Assembly (NCBI GenBank): GCA_037968855.1 | Contig: JBBKWH010000127.1 | Coordinates: 1-63,183, forward strand | Origin: JBBKWH01 sp037968855 | GTDB taxonomy: Bacteria > Pseudomonadota > Gammaproteobacteria > Pseudomonadales > Moraxellaceae | Direction: 5' to 3' | DNA: 63,183 bases | Shown: positions 27,959-35,959 of the stretch, piece by piece | Layout: each line of letters begins with the position of its first letter | How positions within the stretch are numbered: position 1 is the first letter of the stretch | The notes under the pieces: generated by a model | What the model saw: only the letters and a program-made list of their open reading frames with translations | The model's database searches: none | What the model was told of the DNA's origin: nothing | Program-made: the position numbers and the translations under genes

Positions 27959-28657
27959 ATGAATGCAATGATTTTGGCCGCAGGATTAGGCACACGATTA
28001 CGTCCTTTGACACTGACCACTCCCAAGCCCTTACTGGCTGTGGGTGGCAAGCCCTTAATTGTTTGGCACATTGAAGCGTTGCAACGCATCGGTGTGCGCC
28101 GTGTGGTGATCAACACCGCATGGCTGGCCGAGCGTTTGGTTGAGGCGTTGGGTGATGGCTCGACATGGGGCGTTGAGATTGTATGGTCGCATGAAGGCGA
28201 AGCCTTAGAGACCGCCGGAGGGATCAATAAAGCCTTACATTTGTTGGGCGATGAGCCATTTATTTTGATCAATGGCGATGTATGGACTCGCTTTGATTTG
28301 GCGGCTCTTGCCCAGCATCAATTGGGCAATGACTTGATCCATTTGGTGATGGTCGATAACCCTGAGCAACATCCGCAAGGTGATTTTTATTTGCAAGCGG
28401 GCCGAGTGTTTGAATCAATCGACCAAGCAGATAGCGCATTATCGGGTCAACAACTCACTTTTGCTGGCATCAGTGTGTTGTCACCTCGACTGTTTGATGG
28501 CTTGGCACAAGGCCGTGCTGCATTGGCCCCGTTATTGCGCCAAGCCATGCAGGCAGGGCGCGCCAGTGGTGAGCATTTGCAAGGCGCTTGGGTTGATGTC
28601 GGGACGCCTGAGCGTTTGCAGATATTGGATCAACAGATTCATAGCGGGGCAGTTTAA
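27959..28657 (+). CDS. murU: N-acetylmuramate-1-phosphate uridylyltransferase (MurU)
   Basis: A 232-residue sugar nucleotidyltransferase that converts MurNAc-1-phosphate and UTP to UDP-MurNAc, acting after AmgK. It has the pyrophosphorylase signature MNAMILAAGLGTRLRPLT with the following TPKPLLAVGGKPLI, and the metal/nucleotide-binding ILINGDVW. Small size and lack of an extra C-terminal beta-helix fit MurU rather than GlmU or RmlA. Its ATG directly follows the amgK stop TAA, so the two are co-transcribed. Confidence 0.92.
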   Translation: MNAMILAAGLGTRLRPLTLTTPKPLLAVGGKPLIVWHIEALQRIGVRRVVINTAWLAERLVEALGDGSTWGVEIVWSHEGEALETAGGINKALHLLGDEPFILINGDVWTRFDLAALAQHQLGNDLIHLVMVDNPEQHPQGDFYLQAGRVFESIDQADSALSGQQLTFAGISVLSPRLFDGLAQGRAALAPLLRQAMQAGRASGEHLQGAWVDVGTPERLQILDQQIHSGAV

Positions 28658-28712
28658 GCATCTAGCTATTTAATCGGGCCTGTCTGTCCGCATCGTGGCT
28701 AGAACAATAGGC

Positions 28713-29333
28713 CTAAGATGATGCGGGTGGATGCACCCATTGTTGCAGTGTGGTGAGGAGTTCTTCGGGTGTCCGTGCGTTGACAGGTTCGCCTAGTGCC
28801 TGTAGTTGCCAACCAGAACCGACACGGCTTAAACCCGCCATGATCAATCCAGTATGTGCACCACGGCGACTGAGATCGAAGCGAGCCAGTTCATCGTCGG
28901 TTTTGGCATTTAAGATTCGGCAATGTGCTTGCTCAATATCCTTAAAGTTATGGCCTGTGTATGAGCACACACTAAAAAATAAATACACCACCGAGTCGGC
29001 AATTTTTTTCAGATCCACATCAATGGATTCATCATCGCACAGGGCTTGATCAGCAGAGGCGGGTCGGCCATCTAGACTATCGCCACGGTGACACACACTG
29101 TCGTCTAGGGTGCGTAGTTTTTTGAACCAGACCATATCAATCAGTTCGCCATATTTGTCGAGCAGCAGACAGGCCGCATCCAGATCGACGGCCTCGCGAC
29201 GACCAAAGACTCGACTCCATAGCCCTGTCGGTTGCTCGCTGCGATCCCAACCCAAGCCAATGCGCAGATGACGAACATCAGGTCGTAGACGAGTCACATC
29301 AAACGTCTCGTGTACGTTAAGCATGACCAGCAT
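28713..29333 (-). CDS. TerD-family protein
   Basis: A 206-residue protein of the TerD/CABP fold, calcium-binding stress proteins first known from tellurite-resistance operons. Seen here: an early strand RHLRIGLGWDRS, the acidic VDLDAACLLLDKYGELIDMVWF, and SIDVDLKKIADSVVYLFFSVCSYTGHNFKDIEQAHCRI, all typical. No other ter genes are nearby. It is co-directional with and downstream of the WYL regulator (83 bp after that gene), so it may belong to the regulator's transcript. The C terminus QWVHPPASS is short. Confidence 0.88.
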   Translation of the reverse strand: MLVMLNVHETFDVTRLRPDVRHLRIGLGWDRSEQPTGLWSRVFGRREAVDLDAACLLLDKYGELIDMVWFKKLRTLDDSVCHRGDSLDGRPASADQALCDDESIDVDLKKIADSVVYLFFSVCSYTGHNFKDIEQAHCRILNAKTDDELARFDLSRRGAHTGLIMAGLSRVGSGWQLQALGEPVNARTPEELLTTLQQWVHPPASS

Positions 29334-29415
29334 AATAGGCTCTCTGTGCGTGACGAACTAGACATACTGTCATGGGCGTGTGGCCTGTGTTCAAGCGTGA
29401 TTTGGTGATTTTAAC

Positions 29416-30465
29416 TTAATGCTCAGTGGTTTTGTCATCATCGTTAACCGCTTGTGCCAAAGAGTGAGGTGCCAGAATCTCTACGCCACGGCCAAAACCC
29501 CGTAGCCACCAGACCAACTGAGCGGTCAGCGGGACAGTTGCTTGAACCAAAATACGGCCCTGTTCGTCGCTCGTGGCGACTTGGTCATCGCTGAGGCGGC
29601 ATTCGAGCAGGCTTTGGCCCGCTTGAGCGCTAAAACGCAACTGAATCTGTTCGGGGTGAACATCGCCACTGTCGATAGAGCGAAAGCCCAGTGCGCCAGA
29701 TGCCAAATACGTATCTAGGTCAAAATCTGCGGGCTTGTTGGCTCGTTGCTCCAAAACAGTCGCACTACTAAAGCGATGCAACGCAAACATACGCACGTCT
29801 TCGCGATCACTCCGCGTGCATAGCAAGTAAATAATCGGGCCACGTTGCACCAATGCCAACGGATTTAGTGTGTAAATACGGTCGGTACTGTCTTGGCCGC
29901 GCCGCTGATAGTGCGCACTGAGTTGACGGTCTTGTAACAGCGCTTCATAAATGGCCTGCTGTGCTGCGGGCTGTACCAGTGGCGGAATCAACGGTTGAGT
30001 CGGGGGAATAATCCGTACACGATTGACCCACTGACGTACGTTGTTGTGTTCAGCAGACAGACTCCGACGCGCCAGATCAAACCACGGACGCATCTCGTCC
30101 AGCAGGCTGGGTGGCAATAAATGCCGCAAGTGTTCTTCGACCATCATAAAGGTCACGGCTTGCGAGCTGTTCATGTGTGGCAAGCTTTGTACGGGGGCAT
30201 CGGCTTGCCAGCGCCAGCCTTGCGGCACTTCGCCGTTGCACTCAATTGGAAAACGGCTCGACAGTTGATTGAGGTCGCGCTGAATCGTGCGCAAGCTAAT
30301 ATCAATGCCTTCTCGTTGTAGTTGCTCGCGTAATTGGCGTGTGCCGACCCATTTGCCGGTCGAGAGACGAGAGAGTAATTGCCATTGCCGATGCAGACCA
30401 CTCGCGGTCTCTTTTTCGGCTGATCCAGAGACAGGGGCCAGTGCGGAGGGGTGCAGGTCTGACAT
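29416..30465 (-). CDS. WYL-domain transcriptional regulator
   Basis: A 349-residue predicted DNA-binding sensor. An N-terminal helix-turn-helix (about 25-90: WVGTRQLREQLQREGIDISLRTIQRDLNQL) is followed by a WYL domain (about 150-250: AIYEALLQDRQLSAHYQRRG and FALHRFSSATVLEQR) and a C-terminal WCX extension. WYL domains sense ligands, often nucleic acid or nucleotides, and many control defence or DNA-damage loci. ATG 30465 is chosen over two upstream starts because GGAG lies 9 nt before it. The gene reads away from the ATP-grasp/Anbu operon across 490 bp holding two dyads, so it is the prime candidate regulator of that operon. Confidence 0.9.
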   Translation of the reverse strand: MSDLHPSALAPVSGSAEKETASGLHRQWQLLSRLSTGKWVGTRQLREQLQREGIDISLRTIQRDLNQLSSRFPIECNGEVPQGWRWQADAPVQSLPHMNSSQAVTFMMVEEHLRHLLPPSLLDEMRPWFDLARRSLSAEHNNVRQWVNRVRIIPPTQPLIPPLVQPAAQQAIYEALLQDRQLSAHYQRRGQDSTDRIYTLNPLALVQRGPIIYLLCTRSDREDVRMFALHRFSSATVLEQRANKPADFDLDTYLASGALGFRSIDSGDVHPEQIQLRFSAQAGQSLLECRLSDDQVATSDEQGRILVQATVPLTAQLVWWLRGFGRGVEILAPHSLAQAVNDDDKTTEH

Positions 30466-30764
30466 CAAAAGATGCTCCATATCAACAATCAAAAAAGGAC
30501 CGAGTCATATAGTCGACGTCGGTAATGAGGTCTGAGCCTAGCTTGCCTTTGATTGGATTGGGATGCCAGTGTTTGCTAAAATTTGGCGACAACTTGTGTC
30601 GCATGCTGTCTGGCTGTTATGGTGCGCTTTGCTGCACAGCTATTGTGCGTGCTATCTATATTGGTGCAAAAGTCTTGTCATAAGCCAACGATAATCTACT
30701 CAATCTGGCTTGAATGCATGTCAGGGATAGCATTTACAAACAGGCGCACAGCAATTTTCTACTA

Positions 30765-30795
30765 TTCATGTTGCACTTCATCAGTGCAACATGAA
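30765..30795. promoter_or_regulatory. Perfect 13-bp inverted repeat (candidate operator or RNA hairpin)
   Basis: TTCATGTTGCACT and AGTGCAACATGAA are exact reverse complements separated by 5 nt. No T tract follows on either strand, so it is not an intrinsic terminator. It lies 161 bp upstream of the ATP-grasp start. Confidence 0.75.
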
Positions 30796-30813
30796 GTGTC
30801 ACGATCATGCTGT

Positions 30814-30827
30814 ATCAACCGGTTGAT
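30814..30827. promoter_or_regulatory. Perfect 14-bp palindrome (candidate operator)
   Basis: ATCAACCGGTTGAT is a perfect palindrome without spacer, 18 bp after the inverted repeat and 128 bp before the ATP-grasp ATG. The symmetry suits a dimeric regulator; the WYL protein is the obvious candidate. Confidence 0.6.
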
Positions 30828-30955
30828 CCGGTTTTGTATACATTCAGTGAGCGAAACCAGAGGAAATTCACTTTTTTTTGCAGCAACTGAACAAGTCTGG
30901 TATTCGCTTTGCATGAGAATGCTTTGAGTTGTTTATGTCCTTATGAGGCCTTGTT

Positions 30956-32500
30956 ATGGTCAATTCAGATTTTTATCTTCGTCTAAGTCAAACGGCGTTG
31001 GGCGATCAGGACGATACAACCGCAACAGCAGCATTCTTTAACGAGATGCTGTTCGATGATGGTAAAATTCGTCCAACTTATACGCAAATGACCGAATGGT
31101 TATCAACCCAAACTGCCGAGCAGTTGGTTCTCTTAAATCACCAAGCGACAGAGCACTTTTTTAAAGGAGGAATCACGTTTACCGTTTATAGCGATGCAAG
31201 CAATACGGAGCGTGTGATTCCCTTTGATATTATTCCTCGGATTATCGAGCTACAAGAATGGCGAATGCTTGAGGCGGGTTGTACGCAACGGATTCGCGCG
31301 TTAAACGCATTTTTGCATGATATTTATCATGAGCAAAATATCATCCGAGCCAAAATTATTCCGGCCAAGCAAATTTTAGACAATGCTTGTTATCAGCCGT
31401 GGATGATCGGGATGGATCTGACCGGACAGATTTACTCGCACATTAGCGGGATTGATTTGGTTCGTGACGGTCATGGTCGCTATTGTGTTTTAGAAGATAA
31501 TTTGCGCACGCCTTCTGGGGTGTCGTATATGCTTGAAGGTCGCAATATTAGCGAAAGGCTGATGCCGGAGCTTTTTGAGAGCCGCCAGATTCTAGGGGTG
31601 GAGCAATACCCACAACTACTCAAAAAAACATTGCAAAACAGTACAACAGTTGATGATCCATGCATTGTGGTGCTGACTCCTGGTCGATTTAATAGTGCTT
31701 ATTATGAGCACGCGTTTTTGGCGCGAGAAATGAACGTGCCGCTGGTCGGAGGTCAGGATTTATTTGTCGATGGCACCACGGTTTACCTCAAAAGTGTAAC
31801 GGGCAAAAAACGTGTTGATGTGATCTATCGCCGTTTGGATGATCCGTTTTTGGATCCATTGGCCTTCCGACCTGACTCAATGTTAGGTGTGGCAGGGTTG
31901 ATGGCGGCCTATCGAGCGGGTAATGTGGTGCTGGCCAATGCGCCGGGTACTGGGGTTGCCGACGATAAATCGATTTATCCTTATGTCGATCAAATGATTG
32001 AGTTTTATTTGGGCGAAAAGCCAATTTTGCATAACGTACAAACCTATCAGTGCCGCAAAAAAGACGACTTGGCTTATGTGATGGCTCATTTGCCAGATCT
32101 GGTTGTTAAAGAGACGCAAGGGTCTGGTGGCTATGGCATGTTGATTGGCCCCAAAGCCACAGAAGAAGAGCTGGCGGATTTCCGTCGTCGCTTGATGGCA
32201 GATCCAGAGGGTTATATTGCTCAGCCCACCTTGTCATTGTCAGTCTGTCCAACCTTGGTTGAAGAGGGCTTAGCTCCGCGACATATTGATCTAAGGCCCT
32301 TTGTGCTGAGTAGTCCAGATGAAGTGCATATTGTACCGGGTGGTTTAACCCGTGTGGCGCTGACCAAAGGCTCACTGGTGGTGAATTCGTCGCAAGGTGG
32401 TGGTACCAAGGATACATGGGTCGTCGATGTATCTACGCAACAGCAAGCTCAAGGCCAGTCGCAAGATGAGCCTGCGGCATTGTCGGAGCAAATCGCATGA
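30956..32500 (+). CDS. Circularly permuted ATP-grasp protein
   Basis: A 514-residue protein of the circularly permuted ATP-grasp family (DUF404/DUF407). It is a predicted carboxylate-amine or peptide ligase whose substrate is not known. Family marks are FTVYSD, the block IPFDIIPRIIELQEW, WMIGMDLTGQIYSHISGIDLVRD, VLEDNLRTPSGVSYMLE, the phosphate-binding loop region KETQGSGGYGM (Lys385, GSGGYG 389-394) and the late acidic/arginine segment HIDLRPFVL. The C-terminal 20 residues are Gln-rich. The next gene overlaps its stop by 4 bp. The neighbours (alpha-E, transglutaminase, Anbu) form the recurrent cluster for this family, which suggests synthesis or attachment of a peptide. Confidence 0.93.
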   Translation: MVNSDFYLRLSQTALGDQDDTTATAAFFNEMLFDDGKIRPTYTQMTEWLSTQTAEQLVLLNHQATEHFFKGGITFTVYSDASNTERVIPFDIIPRIIELQEWRMLEAGCTQRIRALNAFLHDIYHEQNIIRAKIIPAKQILDNACYQPWMIGMDLTGQIYSHISGIDLVRDGHGRYCVLEDNLRTPSGVSYMLEGRNISERLMPELFESRQILGVEQYPQLLKKTLQNSTTVDDPCIVVLTPGRFNSAYYEHAFLAREMNVPLVGGQDLFVDGTTVYLKSVTGKKRVDVIYRRLDDPFLDPLAFRPDSMLGVAGLMAAYRAGNVVLANAPGTGVADDKSIYPYVDQMIEFYLGEKPILHNVQTYQCRKKDDLAYVMAHLPDLVVKETQGSGGYGMLIGPKATEEELADFRRRLMADPEGYIAQPTLSLSVCPTLVEEGLAPRHIDLRPFVLSSPDEVHIVPGGLTRVALTKGSLVVNSSQGGGTKDTWVVDVSTQQQAQGQSQDEPAALSEQIA

Positions 32501-33099
32501 TTCTAAGCTTAAGTAATGCCCAAGGGTTGTTTTGGTTGGGTCGTTATATGGTGCGTAACAGCTATATTTTGACGTCACTGCCGTTTGAAGATGATGATCG
32601 TGCCAGACGGTTTGCACGAGCCTTTAGTGTCTCGGCTTGGAATGCTGAGTCATTAACTGACCAGTTGTTAAATCCTGAGCATGAGTTCTCGGCACCGGCC
32701 AATCTAGAGCATATTCAAGCCTGTGTTCAGCAAGCACGGGGGCGTATTCCAGCGCATGCATTTGAGTGTTTTAATGCCATGTGGCGTCAGCGTTTTGATG
32801 AGCAAGCAGATATGTTTGAGTTACTCAAGACCGCTGAGGCCAGCATGGCGGAGTGTGTGCCTGAAGTGAAGCTGTTTTGGCAATTGGGCACTCAGATCGA
32901 AGTGGTCGAGACAGCTCTACGTTTGGCCAATAATCCGATGCAGATGATTGAGCTACTGACCAAGATGGCCATGCAGTTGCCGATGCCATATTGGCAACCG
33001 ATTGTGGATCAATGTGAGGTGCTCAAACAGCGACCAAGTTTTGATGCTTATTATGACTTGTGCGATCAGTTGAATGATTTTTTTAAGGACGGGCCATGA
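32497..33099 (+). CDS. Short alpha-E domain protein (DUF403-like)
   Basis: A 200-residue all-helical protein. The opening MILSLSNAQGLFWLGRYMVRNSYIL matches the alpha-E family start (SR-AE-LFWLGRY-ER type). Family members usually have about 300 residues, so this is a shortened version, and the ER pair after LGRY is replaced by VR. It overlaps the ATP-grasp gene by ATGA and the transglutaminase gene by 4 bp, so all three are translationally coupled. Alpha-E proteins are predicted partners of the circularly permuted ATP-grasp ligase, sometimes fused to it; no activity is established. Confidence 0.85.
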   Translation: MILSLSNAQGLFWLGRYMVRNSYILTSLPFEDDDRARRFARAFSVSAWNAESLTDQLLNPEHEFSAPANLEHIQACVQQARGRIPAHAFECFNAMWRQRFDEQADMFELLKTAEASMAECVPEVKLFWQLGTQIEVVETALRLANNPMQMIELLTKMAMQLPMPYWQPIVDQCEVLKQRPSFDAYYDLCDQLNDFFKDGP

Positions 33100-33875
33100 A
33101 GCTTCTCATTAACCATCAAACGACATATCGCTATGCTCATCAGGTCAATCGCAGTGTGCAATACCTTCGACTGACACCACAAACCATTGCTCATCAACAG
33201 GTGAGCCATTGGCGGATTGCGGCACCCGGTTCGATTAATACGCAATTGGATGGTTTTGGTAATGCATGGTCAATTTTGACCGTCAACAAGCCCCATCAAG
33301 ATTTGTTGATTATGGCGCAAGGCGAAATCGATATTGACGATGAGTATGAGTCAACCATCGATATGCACATTGCACCTGAGCTCTATACCAGCCATACCGA
33401 ACTCACCATGCCAGATGAGGCGCTGATTGAGTTTTCTCATCAGCATCTCAAAAGCAAGAATCGTTCGGGGCTGATTGAGCTGGCTGAGGCGTTGATCGAA
33501 GCGATGCCCTATACCTCCGGCTCAACAGGGGTGCTCACGTCTGCACAAGAGTCTTTTGCATTAGGTAAAGGGGTGTGTCAGGATCATACCCACGTTTTTT
33601 TGGCCTGCGCACGTGAGCAGGAGCTACCAGCACGTTATGTGTCAGGCTATTTGTACTCGGATAACTCAACGCATTTGGCAAGCCATGCATGGGCAGAGGT
33701 ATTGCTCGATAATGCTTGGTACTGCTTTGATGTGAGTAATCAATTGTTTAGCCCAAGTCGACATGTGCAACTGGCGATTGGCTGCGACTATATGGATGCC
33801 GCGCCGGTGCGTGGTGTACGACAAGGTGGCGGTATCGAATCAATGGATGCATTGGTGCAGGTGATGAGGGTATAA
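33096..33875 (+). CDS. Transglutaminase-like cysteine protease/amidase
   Basis: A 259-residue papain-fold protein with an N-terminal bacterial transglutaminase-like domain (about 1-85: LLINHQTTYRYAHQVNRSVQYLRLTPQ) and a catalytic core. The triad is Cys161 in GKGVCQDHTHVFLA, His197 in SHAWAE and Asp212 in CFDVSN. No signal peptide is present, so it acts in the cytosol. In this type of cluster it may cleave or transfer the amide made by the ATP-grasp ligase; that is an inference. It overlaps the alpha-E gene by 4 bp and is followed by 153 bp before the Anbu gene. Confidence 0.93.
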   Translation: MKLLINHQTTYRYAHQVNRSVQYLRLTPQTIAHQQVSHWRIAAPGSINTQLDGFGNAWSILTVNKPHQDLLIMAQGEIDIDDEYESTIDMHIAPELYTSHTELTMPDEALIEFSHQHLKSKNRSGLIELAEALIEAMPYTSGSTGVLTSAQESFALGKGVCQDHTHVFLACAREQELPARYVSGYLYSDNSTHLASHAWAEVLLDNAWYCFDVSNQLFSPSRHVQLAIGCDYMDAAPVRGVRQGGGIESMDALVQVMRV

Positions 33876-34028
33876 ATTTCAATCTATTGTGTCAGTTTTT
33901 TGTCGCTGAGCGCGTATCTGCTCCATCTGTGAATTGACGGATGATCAGCACTACTCGACAATGGCCACCGAAAAGATCGGATCTCCGGTCGGTACTATTT
34001 GGTCAAGGCTTCGGCCTAAGGAATCATT

Positions 34029-34766
34029 ATGACCTATTGTGTGGCCATGCGTTTAGAGGAAGGACTGATCTTTGTCAGCGATTCACGAACCAATGCAGGT
34101 ATTGATCATATTGCAACTTTTCGCAAGCTGTATCGCTTTGGTATCCCTGGCGAGCGGATGATTGTGATTCAAACGGCGGGTAACCTTGCGACTTCTCAGT
34201 CGGTGGTGACTCGCTTGTTTCATTTGATCCAAGCCAATCTCGATCAACATTTAAACAATGTAGCAACCTTATTCGATGCAGCAAGTTTGGTTGGCGAGGC
34301 GATGCGTGAGGTGATGCTGCGCACCTCTATGCTGTCCAAAAATGACGAGTACGATTTTTCGAGCTCGATTTTGTTGGGTGGTCAAATCAAAGGCCAAGCA
34401 CCGGAGCTTTATAATATTTACCCACAAGGTAATTTTATAGCAGCTACCGAAGACACACCGTATTTTCAGATTGGTGAAAGCAAATATGGCAAGCCGATTT
34501 TGGATCGGGCGTTGTCGTATGACACCAGCTTGGATAAAGCGCTGCGTTGTGCATTGATTTCGTTTGATTCGACAATTCGTTCAAACTTGTCAGTTGGCAC
34601 GCCACTAGATTTGTTGGTGTACAAAAACAACAGCTTTGACTTTCCTGAAGGTCGCCGCCTGTACGAAAACGATCCGTATTTTTCAATGATTCGTCAGCAA
34701 TGGTCGGATGGCTTGCGTAATACGCTGGCCGAGCTACCGCCACCACCGGACGAATACTGGCGTTAA
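34029..34766 (+). CDS. Anbu-type proteasome-like peptidase
   Basis: A 245-residue member of the Anbu (ancestral beta subunit) family, N-terminal-nucleophile hydrolases related to HslV and the 20S proteasome. The start MTYCVAMRLEEGLIFVSDSRTNAG is diagnostic: Thr2 would become the nucleophile after Met removal, Asp18 corresponds to proteasome Asp17 and Lys33 in TFRKLYRF to its lysine. Structural work on homologues found open rings rather than closed barrels; proteolytic activity is disputed. AAGGA lies 6 nt before the ATG. It is the last gene of the ATP-grasp cluster and is followed by a terminator. The tail PPPPDEYWR is proline-rich. Confidence 0.94.
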   Translation: MTYCVAMRLEEGLIFVSDSRTNAGIDHIATFRKLYRFGIPGERMIVIQTAGNLATSQSVVTRLFHLIQANLDQHLNNVATLFDAASLVGEAMREVMLRTSMLSKNDEYDFSSSILLGGQIKGQAPELYNIYPQGNFIAATEDTPYFQIGESKYGKPILDRALSYDTSLDKALRCALISFDSTIRSNLSVGTPLDLLVYKNNSFDFPEGRRLYENDPYFSMIRQQWSDGLRNTLAELPPPPDEYWR

Positions 34767-34787
34767 GTTGCTCTGTGTTGATTAGAC

Positions 34788-34816
34788 AAAAAAGCCCTGA
34801 TGATTCAGGGCTTTTT
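34788..34816. terminator. Bidirectional terminator between Anbu and TRAP genes
   Basis: AAAAAGCCCTGA and TCAGGGCTTTTT form a stem around a short loop. A and T runs flank it on both sides, suiting both converging transcripts. Confidence 0.88.
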
Positions 34817-34834
34817 ATTGGGATAACAGACAGT

Positions 34835-35959
34835 TTAGCGCTTGGCGTTTTTGTACATAAAGTTTTCTAGTGAGGTTTCGGCCAAGTTAAACCAACCGCC
34901 CTCCATACGCCGAAACGGTTTCCATGAGGCATATAATTTGGCAAAGGCTGGGTTGCTGGCAGCTTGTTCTTCATAAAACGCAAAGGCGGTATCTTGAGCA
35001 GCCCTAAGTACGTCATCGGGATAGCCCATTAAACGAATGTTATGCTGGTTAATCAGACGAATCAGCGCTTCAGGATTGCGTGCATCGTAGGTGGCAAGCA
35101 TCAGTGTGGCGGCTTCACTCGCAGCGACCTCAAAGGCGATTTGCCATGCACGAGGCAATTTGGCAAATGCCGCTTGATTGACAAAAAAGCTGAGTTGCGG
35201 GCCTGCTTCCCACCAACCGGGAAAGTAGTAGTATTTGGCGACTTTATAAAAGCCCATTTTTTCGTCGTCATAAGGGCCAACCCATTCGGCAGCATCCAAA
35301 GCCCCTCGCTCAAGCGCCGGATAAACATCTGGCCCACCAATGGTTTGAGGCAGAGCACCAAGCCGCGACATGATTTCGCCGCCAATCCCCGGAATACGGA
35401 TTTTAAGCCCTTTGAGCTCGGCCAAGCTGTTAACTGGTTTACGAAACCAACCGCCCATTTGCGCACCCGTGTTGCCACCGGCAAAGCTCATCACACCATA
35501 AGGCTTGAGAAAGTCTTGGATCAACTCACGCCCACCACCGACTTGATACCATGCCGTTTGTTGACGAGCGGTTAGGCCAAACGGCAGACACGTATCAAAA
35601 GCAAAGGCTTTGTTTTTGCCAACGTAGTAATAGCTGGCACTGTGGCCACATTCAATCGTGCCTTGCTGAACAGCATCAAATACTTGCAAGGCAGGGACCA
35701 ACTCATTACCGGCAAATACGCGAATTTGAAACATGCCATTGGTCAGCTCACTGACGCGTTTGGCCAGCATTTCGCCTGCACCATAAATCGTGTCAAGGCT
35801 TTTGGGAAAGCTTGAGGCCATGCGCCATTGCACGCGGCCTTTGCTGATCGCAGGTGCTGCAAAGCTGGTTGTAGGAAGGCTAGCCACTGCGCCTAACGTG
35901 GCTACTTTACGCAGCAATTCGCGGCGTTGTGGATCGCATAGCAGTTGATCGGAGGTCAT
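34835..35959 (-). CDS. TRAP transporter substrate-binding protein, TakP-like
   Basis: A 374-residue periplasmic solute-binding protein (DctP superfamily). The N terminus has a twin-arginine-like signal (RRELLRKVATLGAVASLP) ending near SFA|APA, so export by Tat is possible. The mature part is WRMASSFPKSLDTIYGAGEMLAKRV, a conserved Arg in GLKIRIPG that binds a carboxylate, and ALERGALDAAEWVGPYDDEKMGFYKVAKYYYFPGWWEAGP, the block typical of 2-oxoacid-binding TakP proteins. A 2-oxo or hydroxy acid is the likely ligand, unproven. Its ATG overlaps the stop of the upstream dctM by 4 bp. Confidence 0.92.
   Translation of the reverse strand: MTSDQLLCDPQRRELLRKVATLGAVASLPTTSFAAPAISKGRVQWRMASSFPKSLDTIYGAGEMLAKRVSELTNGMFQIRVFAGNELVPALQVFDAVQQGTIECGHSASYYYVGKNKAFAFDTCLPFGLTARQQTAWYQVGGGRELIQDFLKPYGVMSFAGGNTGAQMGGWFRKPVNSLAELKGLKIRIPGIGGEIMSRLGALPQTIGGPDVYPALERGALDAAEWVGPYDDEKMGFYKVAKYYYFPGWWEAGPQLSFFVNQAAFAKLPRAWQIAFEVAASEAATLMLATYDARNPEALIRLINQHNIRLMGYPDDVLRAAQDTAFAFYEEQAASNPAFAKLYASWKPFRRMEGGWFNLAETSLENFMYKNAKR

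Larger units (their letters stand above)
30466..30955. other. 490-bp divergent control region between WYL regulator and ATP-grasp operon
   Basis: No convincing gene lies here. A 114-codon frame at 30583-30927 has Cys-rich, low-complexity content and no ribosome site, and I reject it. The region holds the two dyads listed separately and several A/T-rich blocks. GAGG lies 8 nt before the ATG of the ATP-grasp gene. Confidence 0.7.

Noticed and set aside
30583..30927. 114-codon frame in the WYL/ATP-grasp gap
   Set aside because: Cys-rich and low-complexity translation, no ribosome site, and it overlaps both regulatory dyads.
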